Shown here: positions 36,403 to 43,746 of the stretch, piece by piece | How positions within the stretch are numbered: the first letter of the stretch is position 1 | How the letters are laid out: every line of letters starts with the position of its first letter | From: Heliorestis convoluta | GTDB taxonomy: Bacteria; Bacillota; Desulfitobacteriia; Heliobacteriales; Heliobacteriaceae | DNA: 64,000 bases | Assembly: GCF_009649955.1 (NCBI RefSeq) | Contig: NZ_CP045875.1 | Span: forward strand, 1,655,501-1,719,500 | Direction: 5' to 3' | Notes under the pieces: generated by a model | The model's input: only the letters and a program-made list of their open reading frames with translations | Database searches by the model: none | Told to the model about the DNA's origin: nothing | Translations under genes and position numbers: made by a program

Positions 36403-36415
36403 AGCGAGAATGAGC

Positions 36416-36450
36416 AGAGGCTCGTCGGGTTTGTAGCCTGACGAGCCTCT
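36416..36450. terminator. Hairpin between the McrC-like gene and the LysM gene
   Basis: AGAGGCTCGTC and GACGAGCCTCT form a perfect 11-bp stem between two convergent genes. The T tract is short on both sides, so termination strength is uncertain. Confidence 0.6.
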
Positions 36451-36490
36451 TTAAGAAGAGCACTATGAAGCTGAGATAAATGGCTCAGCT

Positions 36491-37729
36491 TTACCTTCCT
36501 CCTGCTTTTTGAATCATATCATGATGCTGACGAATATATACGTCAGAGGCACTACCATGGGCTGTACTATTGAGCAGGTAAATATCAAAGTGACCTGTGA
36601 CACCGTTGTTGTGGATGGTATTGAAGCTATGAGGCATTCCAGATAGAGACCCTGCTATGTTCATGCCGTCTTTGAATATAACGATAGCACGAGGTGTCCA
36701 TGTCCATTGCTGGTTAAAGATCTCACGCATAATTGCCGTATCTTGCATTGTGAGCGGCTCAACATCAGCATGATTGTATCCACCCATCATTTTAACTTGA
36801 AACCTCTTGTTCGTCTCTATATCAACGACTGTGAAAATATCGTTTCTTCTAAGCAAGTATTTTCCTTCTAAAAACCAGTCTACTACAGTGCCTACTTGAG
36901 CAGGCGCTTTGTGTTGTCCTGGTGTTACCGTATATAGCCTAGGCGCATAGCCAGAGATAGCGATTTTTTCTCCTGCATTAAACCATTCATGAGGTTCCAT
37001 ATAGTTATACCTCAAAAGATCGTGAACAGCCACACCAAACCTCCTGGCAATAGAAGAACCTGTATCACCAGGTAAGACAGTGTAGGTAACGGCAGGCCAT
37101 TGCGTCACACTTTCTCTATCTCCACGCGATGGCGATGGCGATGGTGCTGCTGGCGGCGCTGAATAGCTTGAGCCATTGCCTTGTGGAATTAGTAGCTTTT
37201 GACCGACCCAAACTGTATCATTGGTAAGTTTGTTCAGAGAACGAATTTCGTCTATCGTAACATTGAACTGCATACTAATTTTCCACAGGCTGTCATTCGG
37301 TTGTACCACATAAGAATGAGTATTGCCGCTATTATTAGCAGGTAGATCTCCCTCTTGTAGTAGTAAGACTTGCCCTGGCCTGATTTCATCACTGGTAAGT
37401 TGGTTTATGTTTTTTAGTTTTTCAATCGTGAGACCATATTGGTTTGATAAGATCCATAGCGTATCACCGGGCTGTACCGTATGGCTCATGACCTGATTCC
37501 GCAATTTCAATATCTGTCCGACGTAGATAAAATCATGTTGTAGCTGATTTAACGACTTAATCTCGTCAATGGTCATATTAAAAGTACGCGAAATTTTCCA
37601 AAGACTATCGCCAGCTTCAACAGTATATGTAGAAGGAACGGCCGTCTTGGCCGTCATCATAGCAGGGGCGCCTAAAAGAAATGCAGACAAAGTCATGCCT
37701 ATGAGAAGCCTTTTCGTACCCTTTTCCAA
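36491..37729 (-). CDS. Secreted protein with four LysM domains
   Basis: A 412-residue exported cell-wall protein. A signal peptide (LLIGMTLSAFLLGAPAMMTAKT, ~8-30) is followed by LysM repeats at ~33-77, ~82-126, ~139-183 and ~216-258 (each with GDSLWKIS/GDTLWILS-like starts and VGQxLxIP-like ends), a Pro/Ser-rich linker before the fourth, and a C-terminal domain of ~150 residues with conserved-looking HADVEP, MREIFNQQWTWTPRA and NTIHNNGVTGHFDIYLLNS. The last domain recurs in Firmicutes LysM proteins without a firm function. LysM binds GlcNAc in peptidoglycan. It follows a small membrane protein gene on the same strand. Confidence 0.85.
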   Translation of the reverse strand: MEKGTKRLLIGMTLSAFLLGAPAMMTAKTAVPSTYTVEAGDSLWKISRTFNMTIDEIKSLNQLQHDFIYVGQILKLRNQVMSHTVQPGDTLWILSNQYGLTIEKLKNINQLTSDEIRPGQVLLLQEGDLPANNSGNTHSYVVQPNDSLWKISMQFNVTIDEIRSLNKLTNDTVWVGQKLLIPQGNGSSYSAPPAAPSPSPSRGDRESVTQWPAVTYTVLPGDTGSSIARRFGVAVHDLLRYNYMEPHEWFNAGEKIAISGYAPRLYTVTPGQHKAPAQVGTVVDWFLEGKYLLRRNDIFTVVDIETNKRFQVKMMGGYNHADVEPLTMQDTAIMREIFNQQWTWTPRAIVIFKDGMNIAGSLSGMPHSFNTIHNNGVTGHFDIYLLNSTAHGSASDVYIRQHHDMIQKAGGR

Positions 37730-37879
37730 AGTTTCACCACTTTCTGATGCAGGAAGGGGTGCTAAGACATCTCACCTTCATAGGCTCTACTATAATAATT
37801 CTGGTAAGGGTACAGTTTTTCGGTAGAAAAAGCGCTAGTATTACAATGGATTAGCAACCTTTATTTGGGTGTCATCGAA

Positions 37880-38350
37880 TTATTTTAAGAAATCTCTCTG
37901 ATAGGACATTTTACGAATGGCAAGATAGATCAACAAGATCAGATTAAAAGCTGCGACTATACCGTAATAGAGAAGCAGATCCCACCACCAACCTAAAAAA
38001 AGCAAAAGAGCACTGATAATAAGCAACCTCGGCATGGCTTTTCCAAGCTGAGAAGGCAAGTCCTTTTTCTCATCTTCTTCATCCGATAGATTTGCTTCTT
38101 GTAAAGACTTTTCTTCTACTTTCACGTTGTAGATTGCTTCTATCGATGGCGAGGGATCCATAGAGCTTTCATTCATATTCTTCCAAGATATCCAGAGTTG
38201 AAGGAACAGGGGACTAAGAAGAACAATAGCGGCAGCAATGGCCAGATATATTTGCCAAGAACCGCCCGGCGCTAACAATGCAAATAGAAGATAAAGCACT
38301 ATCAATGTCGCTGCTATACGTAGTAAAATTTTGCTAATACTAATATTCAT
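37880..38350 (-). CDS. Small membrane protein, unknown function
   Basis: A 156-residue protein with two N-terminal hydrophobic segments (~8-27 and ~32-53), an acidic cytosolic loop (SMDPSPSIEAIYNVKVEEKSLQEANLSDEEDEKKD, ~58-98) and one long or two short segments at ~108-145. ATG 38350 has AGAGGAGGAA directly upstream, so it is translated. No family is recognised. It is 150 bases upstream of the LysM gene on the same strand. Confidence 0.72.
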   Translation of the reverse strand: MNISISKILLRIAATLIVLYLLFALLAPGGSWQIYLAIAAAIVLLSPLFLQLWISWKNMNESSMDPSPSIEAIYNVKVEEKSLQEANLSDEEDEKKDLPSQLGKAMPRLLIISALLLFLGWWWDLLLYYGIVAAFNLILLIYLAIRKMSYQRDFLK

Positions 38351-38407
38351 GGAAAATTCCTCCTCTTAGCTAGAGATTGCCCTTGTTCAGATTTTTTTAT
38401 CCATATA

Positions 38408-38435
38408 TTGATAATTTTTGTTTCCCTATTACAAT
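38408..38435 (+). promoter_or_regulatory. Candidate sigma-A promoter of a short plus-strand transcript
   Basis: TTGATA (38408-38413), 16 bp, TACAAT (38430-38435). Transcription would start near 38442, at the base of the next hairpin. Confidence 0.45.
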
Positions 38436-38439
38436 AAAA

Positions 38440-38471
38440 GACTTATGTCCTCTTTTCTCAGGACATAAGTC
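38440..38471 (-). terminator. Terminator of the FtsA-like gene (minus)
   Basis: GACTTATGTCCT and AGGACATAAGTC form a perfect 12-bp stem, with TTTTATT following on the minus strand. Read on the plus strand it would be the 5' stem of the short transcript. Confidence 0.72.
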
Positions 38472-38473
38472 TC

Positions 38474-38587
38474 ATGCGATTCTTATTAATATTTGGTATA
38501 TTTTCCTCAGGCCTTTTATTTTGCCAACTTGACCTTAACCAATCCCCAGCCAAAATCATTAGATCAGGAGGTGCAACTGTAATCTAA
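38474..38587 (+). CDS. Candidate 37-aa peptide on a short transcript
   Basis: ATG 38474 opens a 37-codon frame (MRFLLIFGIFSSGLLFCQLD..) with a hydrophobic N-terminus like a signal or membrane anchor. AGGA lies about ten bases upstream. It is enclosed by a candidate promoter, a 5' hairpin and a strong terminator, so the unit of ~175 bases may be a small mRNA or a non-coding RNA. No family is recognised, and an accidental frame is possible. Confidence 0.35.
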   Translation: MRFLLIFGIFSSGLLFCQLDLNQSPAKIIRSGGATVI

Positions 38588-38592
38588 TTTTT

Positions 38593-38620
38593 CCTGCCAG
38601 AAGCTCTGGCAGGTTTTTTT
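38593..38620 (+). terminator. Strong plus-strand terminator without an annotated upstream gene
   Basis: CCTGCCAG, loop AAGCT, CTGGCAGG, then seven T residues. On the plus strand the nearest gene upstream is over 2 kb away, so it probably ends the short transcript; its T tract overlaps the FtsA-like stop codon on the other strand. Confidence 0.85.
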
Positions 38621-40796
38621 ATATCCAATAAATCATAACTCGACTCTGGTCCCGTATGGCTGTCATATAATCACCTGGAAAACCATTGACAATAATCTGA
38701 AGGTTCTTTTTTCCAACAGGTGGCGTAGGGTCGAAACCAATTTTTGCTAGCAACTCTGACAGGATAAGTTCTGTAGATTTGCCTGCTAAAATTACAATCT
38801 GATCGCCCTCTTTAAGCCATTCTTCTCCCGTTGCAACTTTTTGATTTACATAAAGTTTTGCTTTTTCACCGGGAAAATTCCATTCTTTGTCGTTGATCAG
38901 AACACGCAGATCCTGTCCATTCCATTGCTTTAGATCCACAATTTCTTTGATCTGCATTTCTGAGACAGTCGCATACTTTAACTCAATTCTGTCGCCTTCT
39001 TTGACCGATCCATTCAATGAAGCGACAGAACCATTTACAGTAAGCTTCGGCATTGATATTAGAACTTTTTTCTTTTCACCATTTAAGGTATAGGAAATGG
39101 AATGTTCTTCTTTTAATGAATCTAGTTGTCCTAGGCAGTCTAAAAGATTAGCGACAGTATCAATAGATTGATACTGTATTTTAGCACCATCTACTAATGC
39201 TGTCTGTAGGGTAACTTTTTTTCCATTCATAAATATCAGAGGCTCTACTTTAACAGGTCTACCGTTAAGAATTACAGCTACAGCGCGTAAAGTCGGTACA
39301 ACATCTTCAATCAATCCTTGCCCATTTTTACCCGTTTGCGATTCTATGAATTCAATGGCATCGCCATGTTGGACAAGACTGTTAAGTTTGGCTTTTTCAC
39401 CATTAACGGACAATTCAGCGCCTTGACCAACAGTTCCTCGTAATATTTTTACTTGACCGTTTACTTCTACAGTGAGGGCCATTCCAGGACGCCCATGTAT
39501 GCTCTGCATGCTAACACCAGCCGAAAGTAAAACGTCTCCTATAGTTCCTTTGCGCATATTTAATAGGCGAACGGACTTTCCGTTAAGCGTAACTTCAATA
39601 AAACTTAAGGTTTGATGATTCAGTGATGTGATTGCAATGCCCACAGGCGTTACATATTCTGGACCTTTCATCGTATTTATGTAACCGGTTAAACCTTTCA
39701 AGCTTTCTCTGCCACGGACACCGACACGTTCACGAGGCAACTCCAATGCTTCAGCTACTTTCTCTGGCAACAAAGGAGTAAGAGAGCCACCACCTATCAA
39801 GATGATTGCTTGTGGACTTTTTTCATTCAATGTAAGGATCTTGTCAGCAATTTGTTGCGCTAGATTGGACACTGTTGGCTCTAAAGTGGCAAGAATTTCT
39901 TCAATTTCATAGCTCTGCTCAAAACCAAGAATATCTTGAAATCTAATTCTTTCTCTTTCTTCTTTTGATAATAAGAGCTGCGCTTGGACATCTTTTTTGA
40001 TTCGTTCACCTTCAACAAAGTCTAAAAGGTACTTTTGACAGATTGCTTCTGTCATTTCATCACCTGCAATAGGAACCATTTCATAAGCTTTTATGGTACC
40101 TTCCGCCGTGATAGCAATATCAGAAGTACCTGCACCTATATCAACAAGTGATAAGTTCAATTGTCTCATATTCGCTGGAATAACCACGTTGATAGCTGCA
40201 ATTGGCTCTAAAGTTAAACTTTTCATGGTTAATCCACATCGTGCTAATACAGAGAAAAGAGAATCAATGACAACTCTTGGCAAAAAGGTGCTGATTACTT
40301 CTACTTCTGCAACTTTTCCGCGTTGTCCTACAAGACTTCCAATGGCTTGTCCTTCTAGAAAGTAATGCATAACACTATAACCAACGCAGTGATAGTCTTT
40401 TACAATATCGTCATCATGCTTTTTAATGGATCGTAAAGAGTTCTGCACCGCTGCTAATTCGAGCGCTAGTTGGTCTTCTACAGAAAATTCTTGAAGGGTC
40501 GTCCATTCTTGTTTCTTTTTACCGATCGTTGTTTTTAGAGTCCTTCCAGCAGCAGCTACCGCAACCGTCGTTAGGGATTGGCCTACTTCTTTTTCGAGAG
40601 CTTGTTTGACTTTATCAACAACTTGTGACACTTGTACTACGTCGTGAATCTGGCCATCTAACATGGCTCTATTCCGATGTTCTTCAATGACCATATGTAA
40701 AATTTCTAGACCTTCTTCGGTTTTTTTTGCCACAAGTCCGATAACGGTGCGCGTTCCAATGTCTAATGCAAAGATAGTTTCATTACAACAGTCCAT
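38619..40796 (-). CDS. FtsA-family actin-like protein with long C-terminal extension
   Basis: A 725-residue protein whose first ~400 residues are an FtsA/PilM-type actin-like ATPase: FALDIGTRTVIGLV is phosphate loop 1, SLVDIGAGTSDIAI (~220) phosphate loop 2, and IILIGGGSLTPLLPE (~335) the adenosine motif; a 1C-like subdomain lies at ~85-180. The C-terminal ~325 residues are repeated beta-rich units (VNGEKAKL..VQHGDAIEFI, LNGEKKKV..VKEGDRIELK, NDKEWNF..LKEGDQIVIL) like small beta-grasp modules. Typical FtsA has ~420 residues. The division cluster lacks ftsA, so this may be the FtsZ anchor or a pilus/cell-surface relative; no C-terminal amphipathic helix is obvious. Confidence 0.75.
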   Translation of the reverse strand: MDCCNETIFALDIGTRTVIGLVAKKTEEGLEILHMVIEEHRNRAMLDGQIHDVVQVSQVVDKVKQALEKEVGQSLTTVAVAAAGRTLKTTIGKKKQEWTTLQEFSVEDQLALELAAVQNSLRSIKKHDDDIVKDYHCVGYSVMHYFLEGQAIGSLVGQRGKVAEVEVISTFLPRVVIDSLFSVLARCGLTMKSLTLEPIAAINVVIPANMRQLNLSLVDIGAGTSDIAITAEGTIKAYEMVPIAGDEMTEAICQKYLLDFVEGERIKKDVQAQLLLSKEERERIRFQDILGFEQSYEIEEILATLEPTVSNLAQQIADKILTLNEKSPQAIILIGGGSLTPLLPEKVAEALELPRERVGVRGRESLKGLTGYINTMKGPEYVTPVGIAITSLNHQTLSFIEVTLNGKSVRLLNMRKGTIGDVLLSAGVSMQSIHGRPGMALTVEVNGQVKILRGTVGQGAELSVNGEKAKLNSLVQHGDAIEFIESQTGKNGQGLIEDVVPTLRAVAVILNGRPVKVEPLIFMNGKKVTLQTALVDGAKIQYQSIDTVANLLDCLGQLDSLKEEHSISYTLNGEKKKVLISMPKLTVNGSVASLNGSVKEGDRIELKYATVSEMQIKEIVDLKQWNGQDLRVLINDKEWNFPGEKAKLYVNQKVATGEEWLKEGDQIVILAGKSTELILSELLAKIGFDPTPPVGKKNLQIIVNGFPGDYMTAIRDQSRVMIYWI

Positions 40797-40868
40797 GGCG
40801 ATCCCCCTGCATGCAAAATGGGTCTCTCTACTTTCGACTTAGCAGCATCATTTTCCTGCAACACCAGC

Positions 40869-40885
40869 GAAACTGTTACACCTCC
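40869..40885 (+). repeat. 17-bp inverted repeat, left copy
   Basis: GAAACTGTTACACCTCC. Its exact reverse complement is at 41190-41206, and the pair encloses the HicA-like gene. Confidence 0.9.
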
Positions 40886-40917
40886 CACCTTCACCCTCCC
40901 TGCCTCAGTAATTGGCT

Positions 40918-41163
40918 TTAGGCGGATAGAAGTCTAAGAAACTTTTCTTTACTGAGGCCTGCTTGTTGTAAGATGCCCATGAGCGTTCCTTTTTTCAAAT
41001 CTTTTTGATTCCCTGGAATGGTTACTGAAAAGACTGCCTTCGGTTCAACTTTCACAAACCTCATATGGCTTCCTTTTTGTCGTCTCTGTTCAAAACCTTC
41101 TCGACAGAGTACTTTCGCAACATCCATTCCTGACAGGGTAGGTAAGCGGTGGGCTATCTTCAT
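40918..41163 (-). CDS. HicA-like mRNA interferase, solitary
   Basis: An 81-residue HicA/YcfA-family protein with a double-stranded-RNA-binding-like fold; HicA toxins cleave mRNA. KGSHMRF carries the catalytic His, VTIPGNQKDLKKGTLMGILQQAGLS the rest of the family pattern. Many HicA have a His in the second block (VPxH), here Asn. ATG 41163 has GGAGGTGA upstream; the frame is open to GTG 41175. No HicB antitoxin gene lies on either side: only 121 bases separate it from the FtsA-like gene and 119 from the 3D gene. A 17-bp inverted repeat encloses it. Confidence 0.85.
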   Translation of the reverse strand: MKIAHRLPTLSGMDVAKVLCREGFEQRRQKGSHMRFVKVEPKAVFSVTIPGNQKDLKKGTLMGILQQAGLSKEKFLRLLSA

Positions 41164-41189
41164 AAACAGCGTCACCTCCAGTTTCTTAA

Positions 41190-41206
41190 GGAGGTGTAAC
41201 AGTTTC
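41190..41206 (-). repeat. 17-bp inverted repeat, right copy
   Basis: GGAGGTGTAACAGTTTC, the perfect reverse complement of 40869-40885; 338 bp from end to end. Confidence 0.9.
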
Positions 41207-41282
41207 TAAGAAGAATTATTCCCTTTCTTTATTCCTTTTACGTACAAGCTTTTTCAAAGCTTCTTGTATAAAGCTGATTTCA

Positions 41283-41867
41283 TTGGTACATGATAGGAAT
41301 GCCTGTCTATTGTTCAAAAAGGAGTTGATAATTCTGTACCAACAATGGATAAAGCTCTCTTTTTCCTTGCTTCTAGCAGGTACACTATGCTTTCAATTCC
41401 TTATCATTGATCCGAAAGAGGCGCTGGCAGAGCGAAAAGTACCTTTTCCTTTGCCCATCTATCATGAACCTGTAAAAACGATGGATCAGATGGTAATGAA
41501 AGGATATCAGATTTCTGTACCTATGGAAGTAGAAGCAACAGCCTATGATGCATGTCTTATATGTTGTGGCAAAACAGATGGCATTACAAAGTCCGGTGTA
41601 CTTGCACAAGAATGGTACACAGTCGCTGTAGATCCGAACTTAATTCCACTAGGGACGAAAATCTATGTACCTGCTTTTGGGCGTGTTTTTGAGGCACAAG
41701 ATATAGGCGGTAGCATACGTGGTCGTAAAATGGATTTTTTTCTACCGGATCATGAATCGGCGCTTCTTTTTGGAAGACAAAGTTTACAAGTCTACTTGTT
41801 AACAGGACCTGATCAAGACAATTTTACCTTGCCCGTAAGCGATACTGTTGATTCAAATTCGCTGTAG
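41283..41867 (+). CDS. 3D-domain exported protein
   Basis: An exported protein with a C-terminal 3D domain (related to the MltA double-psi barrel of lytic transglycosylases) at ~residues 80-175: EVEATAYDACLICCGKTDGITKSG, AVDPNLIPLGTKIYVP, AQDIGG and KMDFFLPDH, with the three Asp that name the domain. A hydrophobic segment (~22-42) is a signal or anchor. The start is uncertain: TTG 41283 is the outer limit; AAAAAGGAG (41316-41324) favours an internal start such as TTG 41325 or CTG 41334. It is likely a cell-wall or spore-wall hydrolase-type protein. Confidence 0.8.
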   Translation: MVHDRNACLLFKKELIILYQQWIKLSFSLLLAGTLCFQFLIIDPKEALAERKVPFPLPIYHEPVKTMDQMVMKGYQISVPMEVEATAYDACLICCGKTDGITKSGVLAQEWYTVAVDPNLIPLGTKIYVPAFGRVFEAQDIGGSIRGRKMDFFLPDHESALLFGRQSLQVYLLTGPDQDNFTLPVSDTVDSNSL

Positions 41868-41875
41868 CTCATTAC

Positions 41876-41957
41876 GGGGTGGCACGGAGACGGTTTCGTT
41901 TGGTAGCTATTTTTCATCTTTGGTTGTGCCCGACCGGCGGGCATGATGGGTTACCAA
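41876..41957 (+). other. Structured 3' region of the 3D gene
   Basis: Two pairings interleave: GGCAC (41881-41885) with GTGCC (41926-41930), and TTGGTA (41900-41905) with TACCAA (41952-41957), a pseudoknot order. A competing hairpin TGCCCG/CGGGCA (41927-41932/41938-41943) uses the same GTGCC. It lies directly before a terminator. Confidence 0.35.
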
Positions 41958-41962
41958 TGAAT

Positions 41963-41997
41963 AAAGGGAAGGTCTTGCTTAGACCTTCCCTTTATAG
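41963..41997. terminator. Bidirectional terminator between the 3D and carbonic anhydrase genes
   Basis: AAAGGGAAGGTCT and AGACCTTCCCTTT form a perfect 13-bp stem with a 5-base loop. The right arm overlaps the last codons of the minus-strand gene. Confidence 0.85.
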
Positions 41998-42497
41998 TCT
42001 TTTCTCCACAAATCCAGGTATCGCTGGGCATTTCCTTGAAAGCGCTTTACCTCTTCTGGCGTAAAGGTTTTTACCACTTTTCCTGGATTGCCTAAAATAA
42101 GGCTATAAGGTGGAAATTCTTTTCCTGGCGGTATTAGCGTATGAGCACCTACAACAGAGTATTCCCCTATAACAGAACGATCCAGCAAGACAGCACCCAT
42201 ACCAATTAAAGAGCAATTCCCGATTTTTGCACCATGGATTATTGCACCATGGCCAATGGTTACCCAGTCACCAATCTCAGTAGGCCAATCATAATCTGTG
42301 TGCAACATCACATGATCTTGCACATTCGTATATTCTCCTATCGTTATAGGCCAGCCACAGTCTCCTCGTGCAACTACATGAAACCATAGGCTAGCTCCTT
42401 TTTTTACTATAACATCACCAGCAACAACTGCAGTGGGTGCAATATAGGTATCTTCGTCAATTTGCGGTTCTTTATCACCAATTTTATAGATAGGCAT
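41979..42497 (-). CDS. Gamma-class carbonic anhydrase-like hexapeptide protein
   Basis: A 172-residue left-handed beta-helix protein. Hexapeptide repeats (IAPTAVVAGDVIV, TIGEYTNVQDHVMLH, VTIGHGAIIHGAKIGNCSLIGMGAVL) and the three zinc His (VMLHTDY, GHGAIIHG) are in place, so the fold and metal site are complete. Members reversibly hydrate CO2 or are called YrdA/PaaY-like; activity is not certain, since the proton-shuttle Glu of Cam is not obvious. ATG 42497 follows GGAAGGAG. It lies 19 bases after cheR on the same strand. Confidence 0.88.
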   Translation of the reverse strand: MPIYKIGDKEPQIDEDTYIAPTAVVAGDVIVKKGASLWFHVVARGDCGWPITIGEYTNVQDHVMLHTDYDWPTEIGDWVTIGHGAIIHGAKIGNCSLIGMGAVLLDRSVIGEYSVVGAHTLIPPGKEFPPYSLILGNPGKVVKTFTPEEVKRFQGNAQRYLDLWRKDYKGKV

Positions 42498-42516
42498 GGC
42501 TACTCCTTCCTTATGT

Positions 42517-43299
42517 TCAAGTCTTCTGATAAAAAAATGTTGCTGCCGTGGTAAGACCTAATTCGCGAGCTTGAAAAATTTGTTCTGTTGATCCTGTAAA
42601 AAGGATACCACCTTTGCGTAAAGACTGGTGGAATCGCTTGTAGAGAATCGTTTTTGTTTCTTCGGTAAAATAAATAACGACATTACGACAAAGAATTAGA
42701 TCAAAGTTGGTTTCAAAAGAATCTTTCAACAGATTTTGTTGCTGAAACTTTATATGCCTTTTGAGATCATCTTTTACTTGATAAAATCCTTCACCTTGCT
42801 TTATAAAATATTTTTTTACCAAAGGTTCTGGAATATTAGCCAGTGATTTGGCTGAATATAAGCCAATTTGAGCTTTTCGTAGAACTTCTCTATCAATATC
42901 GCTTGCTAATACTTTATGGCTCATATCACAGCGGGCTTCTAACATGGTTATGACCAGGCTGTACGGTTCCTCTCCCGTAGAGCATCCAGCAGACCAGACT
43001 TTTAGCTTTGGATTTTCTCGTAACAATTGAGGTATAATTTTATTTTTTAAGACATCCCATTGTCCCGGATTGCGTAGAAATTCAGATACGTTGATTGTTA
43101 AATGATCGATGAATTTTTGATATTGGTTGCTATCACGATCGATAATAGAAAAATAACTGATTAAGTCCGTTGCACCTTGCGAGCGCATCAATGTTCGAAT
43201 TCGTCTTTCCATCTGTGGTCTTTTGTAATTGGACAAGTCAAGCCCGCTTTTGGCATGAACTTTTTTTATAAAAATCTCATAGTCATCCCCAATGGTCAT
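42517..43299 (-). CDS. cheR: Chemotaxis protein methyltransferase CheR
   Basis: A 260-residue SAM-dependent enzyme that methylates glutamates of chemoreceptors. The helical CheR_N domain (~10-70, with RRIRTLMRSQG) is followed by NVSEFLRNPGQWDVL, the SAM motif WSAGCSTGEEPYSLV (~105), ASDIDREVL and FDLILCRNVVIYF. ATG 43299 has GGAGGAACC upstream. No other chemotaxis gene is in the window, so its receptors and partners are elsewhere. Confidence 0.95.
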   Translation of the reverse strand: MTIGDDYEIFIKKVHAKSGLDLSNYKRPQMERRIRTLMRSQGATDLISYFSIIDRDSNQYQKFIDHLTINVSEFLRNPGQWDVLKNKIIPQLLRENPKLKVWSAGCSTGEEPYSLVITMLEARCDMSHKVLASDIDREVLRKAQIGLYSAKSLANIPEPLVKKYFIKQGEGFYQVKDDLKRHIKFQQQNLLKDSFETNFDLILCRNVVIYFTEETKTILYKRFHQSLRKGGILFTGSTEQIFQARELGLTTAATFFYQKT

Positions 43300-43494
43300 T
43301 CTGGTTCCTCCTTTAAGATTTAAGTAAGATTAAGCCAATACTTAGTAATAATTCAACTCATCTCGTTACTGGTAAAAAGGTGTTATGCAAAGAGTATCCT
43401 TTTTTATTAGCTCGCTATGATTTATTGTGGGGTTGTTCTATTAAGATTTCTAGAAAGATGTTACGTATTCCTTCTCTAGATGCATATTAAGATA

Positions 43495-43519
43495 GCCCCT
43501 GGCTGTATCAGCCAGGGGC
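43495..43519. other. Strong hairpin in the cheR-ppdK intergenic region
   Basis: GCCCCTGGCTG and CAGCCAGGGGC pair perfectly over 11 bp with loop TAT. It starts a GC-rich stretch (to ~43560) with further short inverted repeats (CGCAG/CTGCG). No T tract follows on the minus strand. The remaining 43300-43494 is A/T-rich with nothing recognised. Confidence 0.6.
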
Positions 43520-43566
43520 ACAACGCAGTGGCTCCGCTGCCCCACCTGCGCTTCGAGAGGACTCAA

Positions 43567-43701
43567 TTATATTTTATGCAAAGTGGTGGGGGCTTCATGA
43601 CTCATTTCTTCCTTTTTGGTGATTCTTTTTGCTACCATGGGAATGCGCTCACCTGGAAGATCCATTTGAAAAAGGTGGTCTTCATGTTCTTCTATAATCA
43701 T
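43567..43701 (-). CDS. Candidate small protein downstream of ppdK (44 aa)
   Basis: ATG 43701 opens a 44-codon frame, 45 bases after the ppdK stop on the same strand. The product is hydrophilic with many Glu, His and Lys (MIIEEHEDHLFQMDLPGER..) and has protein-like composition, but the ribosome site (CAGGGC) is weak. No family is recognised. It would be the last gene of the ppdK operon. Confidence 0.38.
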   Translation of the reverse strand: MIIEEHEDHLFQMDLPGERIPMVAKRITKKEEMSHEAPTTLHKI

Positions 43702-43746
43702 CATGGCACTAGTATGCCCTGATGAACTGTAAATTACTCTTCTAGC

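Noticed and set aside
40797-41282. A hicB antitoxin gene beside hicA
   Set aside because: The flanking gaps of 121 and 119 bases are too short and contain no HicB-like frame.
41290-41328. A 12-codon leader peptide ahead of the 3D gene
   Set aside because: ATG 41290 opens a very short frame but has no ribosome site, and the supposed coupling is to an uncertain start.
41876-41957. A known riboswitch class
   Set aside because: I compared it by eye with ydaO, cobalamin, c-di-GMP and fluoride motifs and found no matching core; there is also no same-strand gene just downstream.
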